Of a DNA stretch of 64,000 nucleotides, positions 53,205 through 61,919 are shown piece by piece. The translations under genes and the position numbers were made by a program. Origin of the DNA: Eubacterium sp. (GTDB taxonomy: Bacteria; Bacillota; Clostridia; Lachnospirales; Lachnospiraceae); assembly GCA_024698585.1 (NCBI GenBank), contig JAILRB010000052.1, forward strand, positions 1 through 64,000. The letters run 5' to 3'. The notes under the pieces are model-generated. The model was not told the origin of the DNA. It did not search any database and worked only from the letters and a program-made list of their open reading frames with translations. Each line of letters starts with the position of its first letter. The first letter of the stretch is position 1.

Positions 53205-54650
53205 TTGGATTCAGGTATTAAGGGAAAGACAATCTCCGGATTTTTCTGGAGATTTATGGAGCGATGCGGAGCACAAGGAGTGAACTTTGTAGTTACCATT
53301 GTGTTGGCAAGACTTCTTGCTCCGAAATTATATGGAACAATTGCATTAGTGACGGTCTTTACGGCAATTTTGCAGATTTTCGTGGACAGCGGGATGGGAA
53401 ATGCACTGATTCAGAAAAAGGATTCCGATGATGTGGATTTCTCCAGCGTGTTTTATTTTAATATCACAATGTGTAGTATTTTATATATCGGCATGTTCTT
53501 TTCGGCACCACTCATTGCTGAATTTTACCAACGGCCGGAATTAGTACCTGTTGTTAGGGTGATGAGTCTGACGCTGGTGATTTCCGGAGTGAAGAATATT
53601 CAGCAGGCATACGTCTCAAAGCATATGCTGTTTAAGAAATTCTTCTTTTCCACATTAGGGGGAACCATTGCGGCGGCAATTGTTGGGATAAGCATGGCAT
53701 ATGCCGGCTTTGGTGTCTGGGCTTTAGTGGCACAGGATTTGACGAATAAATGTATTGATACCATTGTGCTTTGGATTACCGTGAAGTGGAGACCAAGGTT
53801 GCTGTTTTCCTGGGAGCGGTTGAAAGGCTTGATTTCTTATGGTTGGAAATTATTGGTTTCCGGATTGATTGATACTGTTTACAATAATGTAAGACAGTTA
53901 ATTATTGGTAAAATGTATACGCCGGAGGATTTGGGGCTGTTTAATAAAGGACAGCAACTTCCGACAACGATTGTGAATAATATTAATACATCTATTGATA
54001 GTGTATTGTTTCCGGCAATGTCTTCGCAGCAGGACAGTAGGGAACGGGTTAAAAGTATGACCAGACGTTCCATTAAGGTAAGCAGTTACATCATGTGGCC
54101 GTTGATGTTGGGGCTTTCTTTTACGGCAACGACAATTATCAGCCTACTGATGACAGATAAGTGGTTAGGCGCAGTGGTTTATCTACGGGTGTTTTGCATT
54201 ACATATGCGTTTTATCCGATTCACACCGCTAATTTGAATGCCATTAAAGCGATGGGACGAAGTGACATTTATATGAAACTGGAAATTATGAAAAAAGGAT
54301 TCGGCCTGGCCACTATGCTGGTGACGATGTTCATCAGCGTCAAAGCGATGGCATACAGTCTCTTATTGGTCAGCGTGGTAAGCCAGATCATCAATGCATG
54401 GCCGAACAGAAAACTGTTAGGATACAGTTATTGGGAACAAATAAAAGATATTTTGCCGGCAATTATCGTTTCATTGATTGCATGCATTTGTATTGTGCCG
54501 CTTAACTTCATGGCGATTCCTAAAATCATCAAATTGACGGTACAAGTAGTGATTGCGGCAAGTGTTTATATAGGAATATCAAAAGTGTTCAAGATGGAAG
54601 CTTTTCGTTACATCTGCAGTACGGCAAAAGAGTTTAAGAAGAAGGCTTAA
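53205..54650 (+). CDS. Wzx-type lipid-linked repeat-unit flippase (MOP superfamily)
   Basis: 481 residues if started at TTG 53205, which has GGAG 6 bases upstream; TTG 53193 is an alternative. The N-terminus TISGFFWRFMERCGAQGVNF and VLARLLAPKLYGTIALV (about 30-46) are typical of polysaccharide biosynthesis MOP exporters. About twelve to fourteen membrane helices follow. It moves the lipid-linked oligosaccharide across the membrane for Wzy. It follows the polymerase gene by 5 to 17 bases. Just after this gene the base composition changes toward A/T. Confidence 0.9.
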   Translation: MDSGIKGKTISGFFWRFMERCGAQGVNFVVTIVLARLLAPKLYGTIALVTVFTAILQIFVDSGMGNALIQKKDSDDVDFSSVFYFNITMCSILYIGMFFSAPLIAEFYQRPELVPVVRVMSLTLVISGVKNIQQAYVSKHMLFKKFFFSTLGGTIAAAIVGISMAYAGFGVWALVAQDLTNKCIDTIVLWITVKWRPRLLFSWERLKGLISYGWKLLVSGLIDTVYNNVRQLIIGKMYTPEDLGLFNKGQQLPTTIVNNINTSIDSVLFPAMSSQQDSRERVKSMTRRSIKVSSYIMWPLMLGLSFTATTIISLLMTDKWLGAVVYLRVFCITYAFYPIHTANLNAIKAMGRSDIYMKLEIMKKGFGLATMLVTMFISVKAMAYSLLLVSVVSQIINAWPNRKLLGYSYWEQIKDILPAIIVSLIACICIVPLNFMAIPKIIKLTVQVVIAASVYIGISKVFKMEAFRYICSTAKEFKKKA

Positions 54651-54681
54651 TTAATGAAAAGACAAAGGGATAGGTAAAAAA

Positions 54682-55617
54682 ATGGAGTTAATGCTTAGCG
54701 TCTATGTTCCGGTGTTTAATCATGAAAAATATATTGTTCAAGCGTTAGACAGTATATTACAGCAAGAAACAGAGTATTCGTATGAAATTCTGGTAGGGGA
54801 AGATTGCTCGACTGATAATACAAGAAATGTGTTAAAAAAATATGAGAAAGAGCATCCCGGAAAGTTGAAAGTTTTTTATCGGGAACATAATATGCATCAC
54901 GAAGAAATTAGAAATTCTACAGATTTACGAAAGAGATGTAAAGGAAAATATATCATTTCCCTAGAGGGAGATGATTTTTGGACTGATTCCAAAAAAATTC
55001 AAAAACAAATTGATTTTTTAGAAAAACATCCTGAATATTTGGGTGTATGTCATCGATGTGTCGTTGTGGGGAGTGATTCAAAACCAAATGGCGAGAAATA
55101 CCAAGAATGTGAATTCTCGGAGTATTCTTTAAAACATTATGTTAGTGAGATAATGCCGGGACAATTAGCAACTTTGATGTATCGTAATCCAGAAAAAATG
55201 CAAGAAATCGATAAGAGTTTAATGTATAAAAGTTTGATCCCAGGAGATCGATTGATTTATTTCACATTAGCATCTTATGGAAAAATTTTTTGTATGCAGG
55301 ATGTGATGAGTGCATATCGTCACATAAAAAATGAAGGGGTTAGTTTTAGCGCAACGTTAAAATATAATTTTGAACAAAGTGAAAATTGGAATCACGAGGT
55401 ATGTGAATATGCAAAAAAAATTAAAAACAAGGAATCCATAAAATATGCAAAATTATTGTATTTAAGAAATATAATGATTGCAGTGAAACAGAAGGATTGT
55501 ACGAAAAGGAATGCGTTTAGACTTTTTCGAAAGAATGATGGAAATATTACAACGGTTTTAGTTTACATAAGATGTTGGGTAAATCATCATATTTTTCATA
55601 AAAGAATATGGGTATAA
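54682..55617 (+). CDS. GT2 family glycosyltransferase
   Basis: 311 residues. MLSVYVPVFNHEKYIVQALDSI (split, about 4-25), ILVGEDCSTDNTRNVLKKY (about 36-54) and ISLEGDDFWTD (about 90-100, DXD-type) are standard GT-A motifs. The A-rich codon choice (many AAA and ATA) differs from the upstream cluster genes and is shared with the next three genes, so this is probably the left end of a separately acquired block. Confidence 0.92.
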   Translation: MELMLSVYVPVFNHEKYIVQALDSILQQETEYSYEILVGEDCSTDNTRNVLKKYEKEHPGKLKVFYREHNMHHEEIRNSTDLRKRCKGKYIISLEGDDFWTDSKKIQKQIDFLEKHPEYLGVCHRCVVVGSDSKPNGEKYQECEFSEYSLKHYVSEIMPGQLATLMYRNPEKMQEIDKSLMYKSLIPGDRLIYFTLASYGKIFCMQDVMSAYRHIKNEGVSFSATLKYNFEQSENWNHEVCEYAKKIKNKESIKYAKLLYLRNIMIAVKQKDCTKRNAFRLFRKNDGNITTVLVYIRCWVNHHIFHKRIWV

Positions 55618-55637
55618 AAAAGAAATGGAGTTTCGAT

Positions 55638-56645
55638 ATGAATATTTTGTTAACATCAGTGGGACGAAGAAGTTATTTGGTCAATTACTTTAAGAAAGAA
55701 TTGAATAGAGATGGAAAAGTACATGTGATGAATAGTTCGGACCTTTCGCCGGCATTTGTTGTTGCGGATTGTGCTACGGTTTCTCCTTTGATTTATGACA
55801 AGGAATATATTCCGTTTCTTTTGAACTATTGTCAAAAGAATAATATTCGTGCAATTATTCCGCTGTTGGATATTGATGTTCCTGTTTTAGCAACTGCCAG
55901 AGAACAGTTTGAAAAAATAGGTACAGAGTTAATTGTTGCAAGTGCAGATTTTGCAAAGATCTGTAATGATAAATGGTTAACTTATCGATTTCTTAAGGAA
56001 AATGATTTTCACACTGCTAAGTCCTATATTGATTTAGAAAAAGTGGTTTGTGATTTGAGAGAAAAAAAAATTGAATATCCAGTAATTGTGAAGCCAAGGT
56101 GGGGAATGGGATCAATTGCCGTGTATGAAGCAGACGATGAAGTAGAATTGCGTTTTTTCTATGAAAAGGCGAAAAGGAATATTATGAAGTCGTATCTGAA
56201 ATACGAATCCCAAGAAAAACTAGAGGAAAGTGTTTTGATTCAACAAAAACTTAAAGGACAAGAATATGGTATGGATATTATGAACGACTTATCAGGAAAA
56301 TTCGCAGGGATTTCAGTGAAGATGAAGTATGCGATGAGATCAGGAGAAACGGATTGTGCCATTACTGTTGATTCTGTTAGATTTAAAAATGAAGGAAAGC
56401 GGTTATCGGAAATATCGAAGCATATTGGAAATTTGGATGTTGATGTGTTTGAAGTGGATGATACACCGTATATTTTAGAAATGAATGCAAGATTTGGAGG
56501 CGGATATCCGTTTAGTCATATTGCAGGTGTGAACTTGCCGAAAGCTATCATTCAATGGCTGAAAGGTGAAGCAATTGATCCGGAAATTTTGAAACCAAGA
56601 ATTGGCGTCCGTGCACATAAAGATATTGAAATTATAGAATTGTAA
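55638..56645 (+). CDS. ATP-grasp ligase, carbamoyl-phosphate-synthase-like
   Basis: 335 residues from ATG 55638 with ATGGAG 7 bases upstream; the frame from 55608 has no ribosome site. MNILLTSVGRRSYLVNYF (1-18) is the typical pre-ATP-grasp Rossmann start. YPVIVKPRWGMGSIAVY (about 150-166) is the first ATP-binding strand and glycine loop. GQEYGMDIM (about 210), then ILEMNARFGGGYPFSHIAG (about 285-303) with the metal-binding E and N, complete the site. Such enzymes join a carboxylate to an amine via an acyl phosphate. Here it could attach an amino acid or other acid to the amino sugar made by the genes downstream, or make the acyl group. Confidence 0.9.
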   Translation: MNILLTSVGRRSYLVNYFKKELNRDGKVHVMNSSDLSPAFVVADCATVSPLIYDKEYIPFLLNYCQKNNIRAIIPLLDIDVPVLATAREQFEKIGTELIVASADFAKICNDKWLTYRFLKENDFHTAKSYIDLEKVVCDLREKKIEYPVIVKPRWGMGSIAVYEADDEVELRFFYEKAKRNIMKSYLKYESQEKLEESVLIQQKLKGQEYGMDIMNDLSGKFAGISVKMKYAMRSGETDCAITVDSVRFKNEGKRLSEISKHIGNLDVDVFEVDDTPYILEMNARFGGGYPFSHIAGVNLPKAIIQWLKGEAIDPEILKPRIGVRAHKDIEIIEL

Positions 56646-56657
56646 AGTGAGGAAAAA

Positions 56658-57428
56658 ATGGAACAAAAAAATGTGATAATTTTTGGAGATTTGCCGATTG
56701 CAACAAAAGTTGCAGAATGGATATTGAATCAAGAACAATTAAAACTAGTGGCATGCGTTGTTTCAGGAAAAAGTGTTCACAATAACGATCCATGGAATGA
56801 TGTGCCATTGTTGAGGGATTTCTGTGAAAAAAAGGATATTAAAGTGATTGAAGATATGGATGAGTTGCTGCAGTTGGAAGAACGATTAGATTTAGGACTT
56901 TCATGCAGATTTGCAAAGTTTATTAATAAAAAAGTTTTGAAATCATTCAGTGTTGGGATTGTTAATTTACATGGAGGGTTATTACCTGAATTTGGAGGAT
57001 TGTATTCATGTAACTTTTCTATTTTGATGGGTAACGGTATCGGTGGTGGAACAATTCATTGGATGGACGAAAAAATTGATACCGGAAACATTATTAGAAG
57101 GTGTGAATTTGAAATATTACCAGAGGACACGGCTTATGACGTGTTTCAAAAAACACAAGTTACCCTATACGATAATTTAATTGAATTGATATTGCCGATT
57201 GCCAATGGTGAAGCTGTTGAGTCGATATCTCAAAAAAATATGTTGGAACAGGGATTTGTGCATAAGTATTTCGATAAAAACAGCATCTTTGATTATAAAG
57301 AAATCAATGCGAACGATGATGAAGAGACAATATTGAAAAAAGTTAGGGCATTTGATTTTCCGGGGTATGAACCGGCTTTTATGATGATAAATGGGAAAAA
57401 AGTGTATATGAGATTGTCAAGTGACTGA
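56658..57428 (+). CDS. Formyltransferase (10-formyl-THF-dependent, sugar N-formyltransferase type)
   Basis: 256 residues. The formyl_trans_N core has all three catalytic residues of methionyl-tRNA/sugar formyltransferases: VNLHGGLLPEFGG with Asn103 and His105, and MDEKIDTGNII with Asp141. It lacks the C-terminal OB domain that tRNA formyltransferases have (FDFPGYEPAFM near the end resembles the sugar-enzyme tail), so it is not fmt. It probably transfers a formyl group to a sugar amine, as VioF and QdtF do. It sits between an ATP-grasp ligase and a PLP enzyme, 12 bases after the former and overlapping the frame of the latter. Confidence 0.88.
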   Translation: MEQKNVIIFGDLPIATKVAEWILNQEQLKLVACVVSGKSVHNNDPWNDVPLLRDFCEKKDIKVIEDMDELLQLEERLDLGLSCRFAKFINKKVLKSFSVGIVNLHGGLLPEFGGLYSCNFSILMGNGIGGGTIHWMDEKIDTGNIIRRCEFEILPEDTAYDVFQKTQVTLYDNLIELILPIANGEAVESISQKNMLEQGFVHKYFDKNSIFDYKEINANDDEETILKKVRAFDFPGYEPAFMMINGKKVYMRLSSD

Positions 57429-57444
57429 GGCAGGAGACATAAAT

Positions 57445-58395
57445 ATGGAAATAAGAAAAACACCAATTGATTATATTGGTAAAGTAGGGAAAAATGATCT
57501 CTATATCAAAAGAGATGATTTGATTCCATTCTCTTTTGGCGGAAACAAAGTTAGAATTGCAAAAGAGTTATTGGAAGATATGAAAACGCAAAAATGTGAC
57601 ATTATGATTGGCTATGGTAATAGTAGATCAAATCTAAGCAGAGCGATTGCTAATATGACTGCATCAGAAGGTATAGAGTGTCATATTGTTTCTTCTTTAG
57701 GAACGGATGATGAAAGGGTGACAACTGCAAATAGTCATATGGTGAGTCTATGCAATGCAACATTTCATTTTTGTGAAAATAGAAATGTTGCAGAAACTGT
57801 AGAACGTGTATTGGAACAATGTAAGGAAAAAGGGAAAAAGCCCTATTATATTTACGGAAACAAATACGGCGAGGGAAATGAAGCTGTTCCGGTTGGGGCG
57901 TATAGAAAAGCTTACAAGGAAATTGAGGAAGAAGGGCAGTTCGATTACATTTTTCTGGCAACTGGAACGGGAATGACTCAAAGTGGTTTAATCGTGGGGA
58001 AAAATGAAATGCAGGGCAAAGAAAAAATCATAGGAATATCTATTGCAAGAGAGTCTGAGAATGAAAAGAAGATTATAAAAAAAATGATAGATGTATACTG
58101 TGAAAAAAATGCAATAGAAAAAATAACGGACGAAATCAATGTAATAGATGATTATGTTATGGAAGGATATGGAAAACATAATCAAAATGTACTTGAAATC
58201 ATTCGCGAGATGTTTGTAAAAAAAGGAATTCCGTTGGATATGACTTATACAGGAAAGGCATATTATGGAATGATTGAGTACATAAAAAAACATCAATTAG
58301 AGAATAAAAAAATTTTGTTTCTTCACACTGGAGGGACTCCTTTATTTTTTGATGTACTAGGGAAATTTCAGTTAAGTGAAAACGAATGCTTTTGA
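57445..58395 (+). CDS. PLP-dependent enzyme, ACC deaminase/D-cysteine desulfhydrase family
   Basis: 316 residues from ATG 57445, fixed by AGGAG (57432-57436); the GTG at 57421 overlaps the upstream gene and is less likely. LYIKRDDLIPFSFGGNKVR (about 19-37) holds the PLP lysine Lys35. GYGNSRSNLSRAIA (about 55-68), FLATGTGMTQSGLIVG (about 170-185) and LFLHTGGTPLFF (about 292-303) form the cofactor and phosphate sites. Members deaminate or desulfhydrate small amino acids or open cyclopropane carboxylates. Why it belongs in a polysaccharide cluster is unclear; it may supply or remove an amino-acid-derived substituent used by the ATP-grasp ligase. Confidence 0.88.
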   Translation: MEIRKTPIDYIGKVGKNDLYIKRDDLIPFSFGGNKVRIAKELLEDMKTQKCDIMIGYGNSRSNLSRAIANMTASEGIECHIVSSLGTDDERVTTANSHMVSLCNATFHFCENRNVAETVERVLEQCKEKGKKPYYIYGNKYGEGNEAVPVGAYRKAYKEIEEEGQFDYIFLATGTGMTQSGLIVGKNEMQGKEKIIGISIARESENEKKIIKKMIDVYCEKNAIEKITDEINVIDDYVMEGYGKHNQNVLEIIREMFVKKGIPLDMTYTGKAYYGMIEYIKKHQLENKKILFLHTGGTPLFFDVLGKFQLSENECF

Positions 58396-58409
58396 AAAGG
58401 AGATTAAAA

Positions 58410-59525
58410 ATGTCTAATAAACCAATTTATGTAGTAAAACCTTCTCTGCCTCCGTTAGAGGAGTATGTGGAAGAAATCAAGGATATGTGGGAAACCGGAA
58501 TTATGACGCATCAGGGGCCGAAGCACCAGAGATTGCAGAAGGAACTGCAGGAATACATGGATGCGGAAAACATTACCTTGTTTGGAAATGGGCACCAGGC
58601 AATGGAACTGGGAATCCAGTCGATGAAGCTGGAAGGGGAGGTAATCACAACCCCATTTACGTTTGGATCCACCACTCAGGCGATTTTAAGAAATGGGCTT
58701 ACTCCGGTTTATTGTGACATTAAGGAAGATGACTTCACAATTGACTGTGACAAAATCGAAGAACTGATTACGGAGAAGACCTGCGCAATTCTTCCGGTGC
58801 ATGTATATGGAAACATGTGTGATGTGGAACGAATTCGGGAAATCGCAGAAAAACATCATTTGAAAGTGATTTATGATGGAGCACATGCCTTCGGAGAAAT
58901 TTATAAGGGAGTGAATGCTGCGAATTTTGGTGACATGACGATGTTCAGTTTTCATGCAACGAAGGTGTTTAATACTGTCGAAGGTGGCTGTATTGTATAC
59001 AGAGATGGAAGCTTGACGCAATATCTGGAAGGGCTTCGTCAGTTTGGTCAGATTGTTGGAACAGAAAGCACTCCTTATGTGGGGACCAATGCGAAATTAA
59101 CAGATATGCACGCAGCTATGGGATTGTGCAATCTGAAGCATTTCGATGAATATATCGAGAAAAGAAAGAAAGTTGTCGAGAGATATCGGGAAAGACTAGC
59201 CGGTGTGGAAGGATTAAAACTGAGTGTGGTACAGGATGATTTGAAATCCAATTATGCGTACTTCCCGTTGGTAATTGAAGAAGAAAAGACCGGAATCACC
59301 AGGGAAATGATTACGGAGAAGTTGAAAGAAAATAACATTTTTGTCAGAAGATATTTCTATCCGTTGTGTAGTGACTTTGAAGTGGTAAAAAATATGGGAA
59401 TTCAATCAAATGTTCCGGTAGCAAAATATATTTCAGAACGGGTGATTACATTACCGGATTATTCTGATTTAACGATTCAGGAAGTGGATGAAATTTGTGA
59501 CATCATTTTATCATTTTATAAATAG
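58410..59525 (+). CDS. DegT/DnrJ/EryC1 sugar aminotransferase, VioA-like
   Basis: 371 residues from ATG 58410 with AAGGAG upstream. The N-terminus VVKPSLPPLEEYVEEI is close to that of VioA-type dTDP-4-amino-4,6-dideoxyglucose transaminases. VITTPFTFGSTTQAILRNG, LPVHVYGNMCDVERI, VIYDGAHAFGE (Asp for PLP ring) and FSFHATKVFNTVEGG with Lys185, the Schiff-base lysine, are intact. It probably aminates C-4 of an NDP-4-keto-deoxyhexose using glutamate. The base composition here returns to that of the first part of the cluster. The oxidoreductase gene follows 9 bases on. Confidence 0.94.
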   Translation: MSNKPIYVVKPSLPPLEEYVEEIKDMWETGIMTHQGPKHQRLQKELQEYMDAENITLFGNGHQAMELGIQSMKLEGEVITTPFTFGSTTQAILRNGLTPVYCDIKEDDFTIDCDKIEELITEKTCAILPVHVYGNMCDVERIREIAEKHHLKVIYDGAHAFGEIYKGVNAANFGDMTMFSFHATKVFNTVEGGCIVYRDGSLTQYLEGLRQFGQIVGTESTPYVGTNAKLTDMHAAMGLCNLKHFDEYIEKRKKVVERYRERLAGVEGLKLSVVQDDLKSNYAYFPLVIEEEKTGITREMITEKLKENNIFVRRYFYPLCSDFEVVKNMGIQSNVPVAKYISERVITLPDYSDLTIQEVDEICDIILSFYK

Positions 59526-59534
59526 GAGTTAAGT

Positions 59535-60497
59535 ATGAAATTAGGAATTATAGGATGCTCGGAAATTGCTTTTCGAAGATTTATGCCAGTGGCAAAAGAA
59601 ATTGAATCTTTGGAAGTTGTCGCTGTGGCTGAAGAATATGATAAAAGTAAATTGGCTCCCTTTTGTGAGACTTATGAGTTAGAAGGAGTAGAGAGTTTTG
59701 ATGCGTTGATTCAAAGAGCGGATTTGGATGCATTATATATTCCTCAACCGCCGGCACTTCATTTCCCGTGGGCGAAAAAAGCGCTTGAAAACGGAAAACA
59801 TGTGTTGCTTGAAAAACCATCAACGACTCGTTTGGAAGATAGCGAATCCTTAGTTTCCATAGCGAGGGAAAAAGGACTGGCGCTTCATGAAAACTACATG
59901 TTCCAGTATCATTCACAAATCGGGAAGATTAAAGAATTACTGGAAGAGGGCGTGATTGGTGAACTTAGAAATATTAGATGTAATTTTGGATTTCCAATGC
60001 GCGCTCAAAATGATTTTCGTTATAATAAAGAACTTGGAGGAGGAGCTTTGCTGGACGCAGGTGGCTATACGGCGAAACTGGCAACGTTGTTTTTGGGAAA
60101 GACCATTCAGGTTGATGCCGCTACATTAAACTACATGGAAGGATATGAAGTGGATATGTATGGCAGTGTTCAGTTTTCTAACGAGGATGGAATGGTTTGC
60201 CAAACATCATTTGGTATGGATAACGGTTATCAGTGCAATCTGGACGTCTGGGGAAGCAAAGGGCGGTTATGCACGAACAGAATCTTTACCGCACCGGAGA
60301 ACTTCAATCCAGTGGTTGTGATTGAAACGGCAGAAGGAAAACGCGAAATCACTCTGGAACCGGACCAACATTTTAAAAAGTCCATTGAGCAGTTTATGCG
60401 AGAAGTACAAAATCAGAAAATGAGAGAAGCGATGTATGATGAAATTGTGCTTCAGGCGAAACTGATTGAAAAGATAAAACAAGACAACACACCATAG
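59535..60497 (+). CDS. Gfo/Idh/MocA oxidoreductase, possible NDP-hexose 3-ketoreductase
   Basis: 320 residues. The Rossmann start LGIIGCSEIAFRRFMPV (about 2-18) carries a GXXGXXXXXXF variant. ALYIPQPPALHFPWAKKALE (about 71-90), LLEKPSTTRLED (about 91-102, the EKP motif) and ELGGGALLDAGGYTAK (about 163-178) with the Asp of the catalytic DxG segment are typical. Family members KijD10 and SpnN-type enzymes reduce the 3-keto group left by a 2,3-dehydratase. With the 2,3-dehydratase gene next door, that is the best-supported role here. AGGAGTTAAGT precedes ATG 59535. Confidence 0.92.
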   Translation: MKLGIIGCSEIAFRRFMPVAKEIESLEVVAVAEEYDKSKLAPFCETYELEGVESFDALIQRADLDALYIPQPPALHFPWAKKALENGKHVLLEKPSTTRLEDSESLVSIAREKGLALHENYMFQYHSQIGKIKELLEEGVIGELRNIRCNFGFPMRAQNDFRYNKELGGGALLDAGGYTAKLATLFLGKTIQVDAATLNYMEGYEVDMYGSVQFSNEDGMVCQTSFGMDNGYQCNLDVWGSKGRLCTNRIFTAPENFNPVVVIETAEGKREITLEPDQHFKKSIEQFMREVQNQKMREAMYDEIVLQAKLIEKIKQDNTP

Positions 60498-60530
60498 TGC
60501 AGTTGATTTGTTATACGATAGGAGGTGCAG

Positions 60531-61919
60531 ATGAGTATTACTTATGAGATCGTGAAGTCCTGGAAGACAGTTGATGGCTGTGCAAATTCCATGGAGGAAA
60601 TCAATCATTGGATTGAGGAGCGGAATGAAAATTTAAAAGTTAATATTGAAAAGGTCGACTTTTCTTATGATGGTTTCTGGTATTACGACGAAAGAAAAGG
60701 ATATATTAAAAATCTGAATAACAGCTTTTTCCAATTGGCGGGGTATCAGGAAATCGAAGAGGATCGAATTGTTGGAGAACAGCCGATTATCCTTCAGAAT
60801 GAAATAGGATATCTTGGGATTATCTGTAAGATGATTGAGGGGACTCTGCATTTTTTAATGCAGACAAAAATCGAACCCGGAAACATTAATGTGATTCAAT
60901 TGTCTCCGACCATTCAGGCTACAAAAAGCAATTTTACAAGGAAGCACGGAGGAAAGGCACCGGCATATCTGGATTATTTTGAAAATTCTCATAATTATAC
61001 AGTAATTGTTGATCAGTTGCAGTCGGAACAGTCCTCTCGCTTTTATAAGAAGAGAAATAGAAATATCATTATCATGGTAGATGAAGAGTTGGAAATCGAA
61101 GAGAGCCATAAGTGGATGACACTGGGACAAATCAAGGAATGTCTGAAAGTGGATAATCTGGTAAATATGGATACACGAACCGTTCTGTCGTGCCTGCCGT
61201 TTGAAAAAGAAGAATTGTCTGAAAGTGAACGGAAGGAAATAGAATCCATGTTTCAGGATAAGGCCCTTTACAAATCTATTTTTTCTAAAAATGATAACGA
61301 ACAATTTCATAAAATTTTCAACCGGATAAACAATTACAAAATGTATAATCTGGAAAAGTCCAGACTGCTTCCGCTTAAAAGCCTGAAAGGCTGGAAGATG
61401 AAAAAGAAGGAGATTTCCTGCAGAACACCGTATGACTTTAAGGTGATTTACTGCAGGATAGAAATTGAGGGAAGAGAAGTACGGTATTGGGAGCAACCTC
61501 TTATTGAGGCATTGGGAATGGCTGTCTTTGGCATATTTACCTGCGTGGACCAGGGAGTACGAAAATTTCTCGTTCGGGTAAAACCGGAAATGGGCTGCTT
61601 TGACAGTGCGGAGTTAGGGCCGATTGTTCAATTGGAACCGTCCAATGAAAAAAACACATTAAATGATATTGAAAAGCTGTTCTTTGAGAAAATGGAACAG
61701 AATCAAGGTGTGTTAAAAAAGATTCTTTTATCGGAAGAAGGCGGCCGATTTTATCATGAACAAAATCAAAATGTCATTATTGAGATTGAGAAGAATGAAG
61801 TGGGAGAACTTCCGGAGGATTATTTTTGGATGACCTATGCAGATCTGAATAAAGTCATACAATTCAATAACTGTGTCAATATTCAATTAAGGAATCTTTT
61901 GACCTTGTTAGATATTTAA
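60531..61919 (+). CDS. NDP-hexose 2,3-dehydratase (EvaA/TylX3 family)
   Basis: 462 residues from ATG 60531 (AGGAGG at 60520-60525); a GTG at 60525 would overlap that site. The family consists of two related halves, and both are visible: HFLMQTKIEPGNINVIQLSP with TIQATKSNFTRKHGG (about 107-140), and KFLVRVKPEMGCFDSAELGP (about 344-363) with IVQLEPSN. Length and motifs fit dTDP-4-keto-6-deoxyglucose 2,3-dehydratases, which remove the C-2 hydroxyl and leave a 3,4-diketo sugar for a ketoreductase. These enzymes are best known from antibiotic deoxysugar pathways, so one at the end of a Firmicute surface-polysaccharide cluster is notable. It is the last gene of the cluster. Confidence 0.9.
   Translation: MSITYEIVKSWKTVDGCANSMEEINHWIEERNENLKVNIEKVDFSYDGFWYYDERKGYIKNLNNSFFQLAGYQEIEEDRIVGEQPIILQNEIGYLGIICKMIEGTLHFLMQTKIEPGNINVIQLSPTIQATKSNFTRKHGGKAPAYLDYFENSHNYTVIVDQLQSEQSSRFYKKRNRNIIIMVDEELEIEESHKWMTLGQIKECLKVDNLVNMDTRTVLSCLPFEKEELSESERKEIESMFQDKALYKSIFSKNDNEQFHKIFNRINNYKMYNLEKSRLLPLKSLKGWKMKKKEISCRTPYDFKVIYCRIEIEGREVRYWEQPLIEALGMAVFGIFTCVDQGVRKFLVRVKPEMGCFDSAELGPIVQLEPSNEKNTLNDIEKLFFEKMEQNQGVLKKILLSEEGGRFYHEQNQNVIIEIEKNEVGELPEDYFWMTYADLNKVIQFNNCVNIQLRNLLTLLDI

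Noticed and set aside
56658-57428. Methionyl-tRNA formyltransferase (fmt)
   Set aside because: The protein lacks the C-terminal tRNA-binding domain and sits among sugar-modifying genes, not next to def or rsmB.
60855-61496. 213-residue minus-strand frame inside the 2,3-dehydratase gene
   Set aside because: It is a mirror of a gene with strong family motifs; its product is low-complexity Phe/Ile/His-rich and it has no ribosome site.
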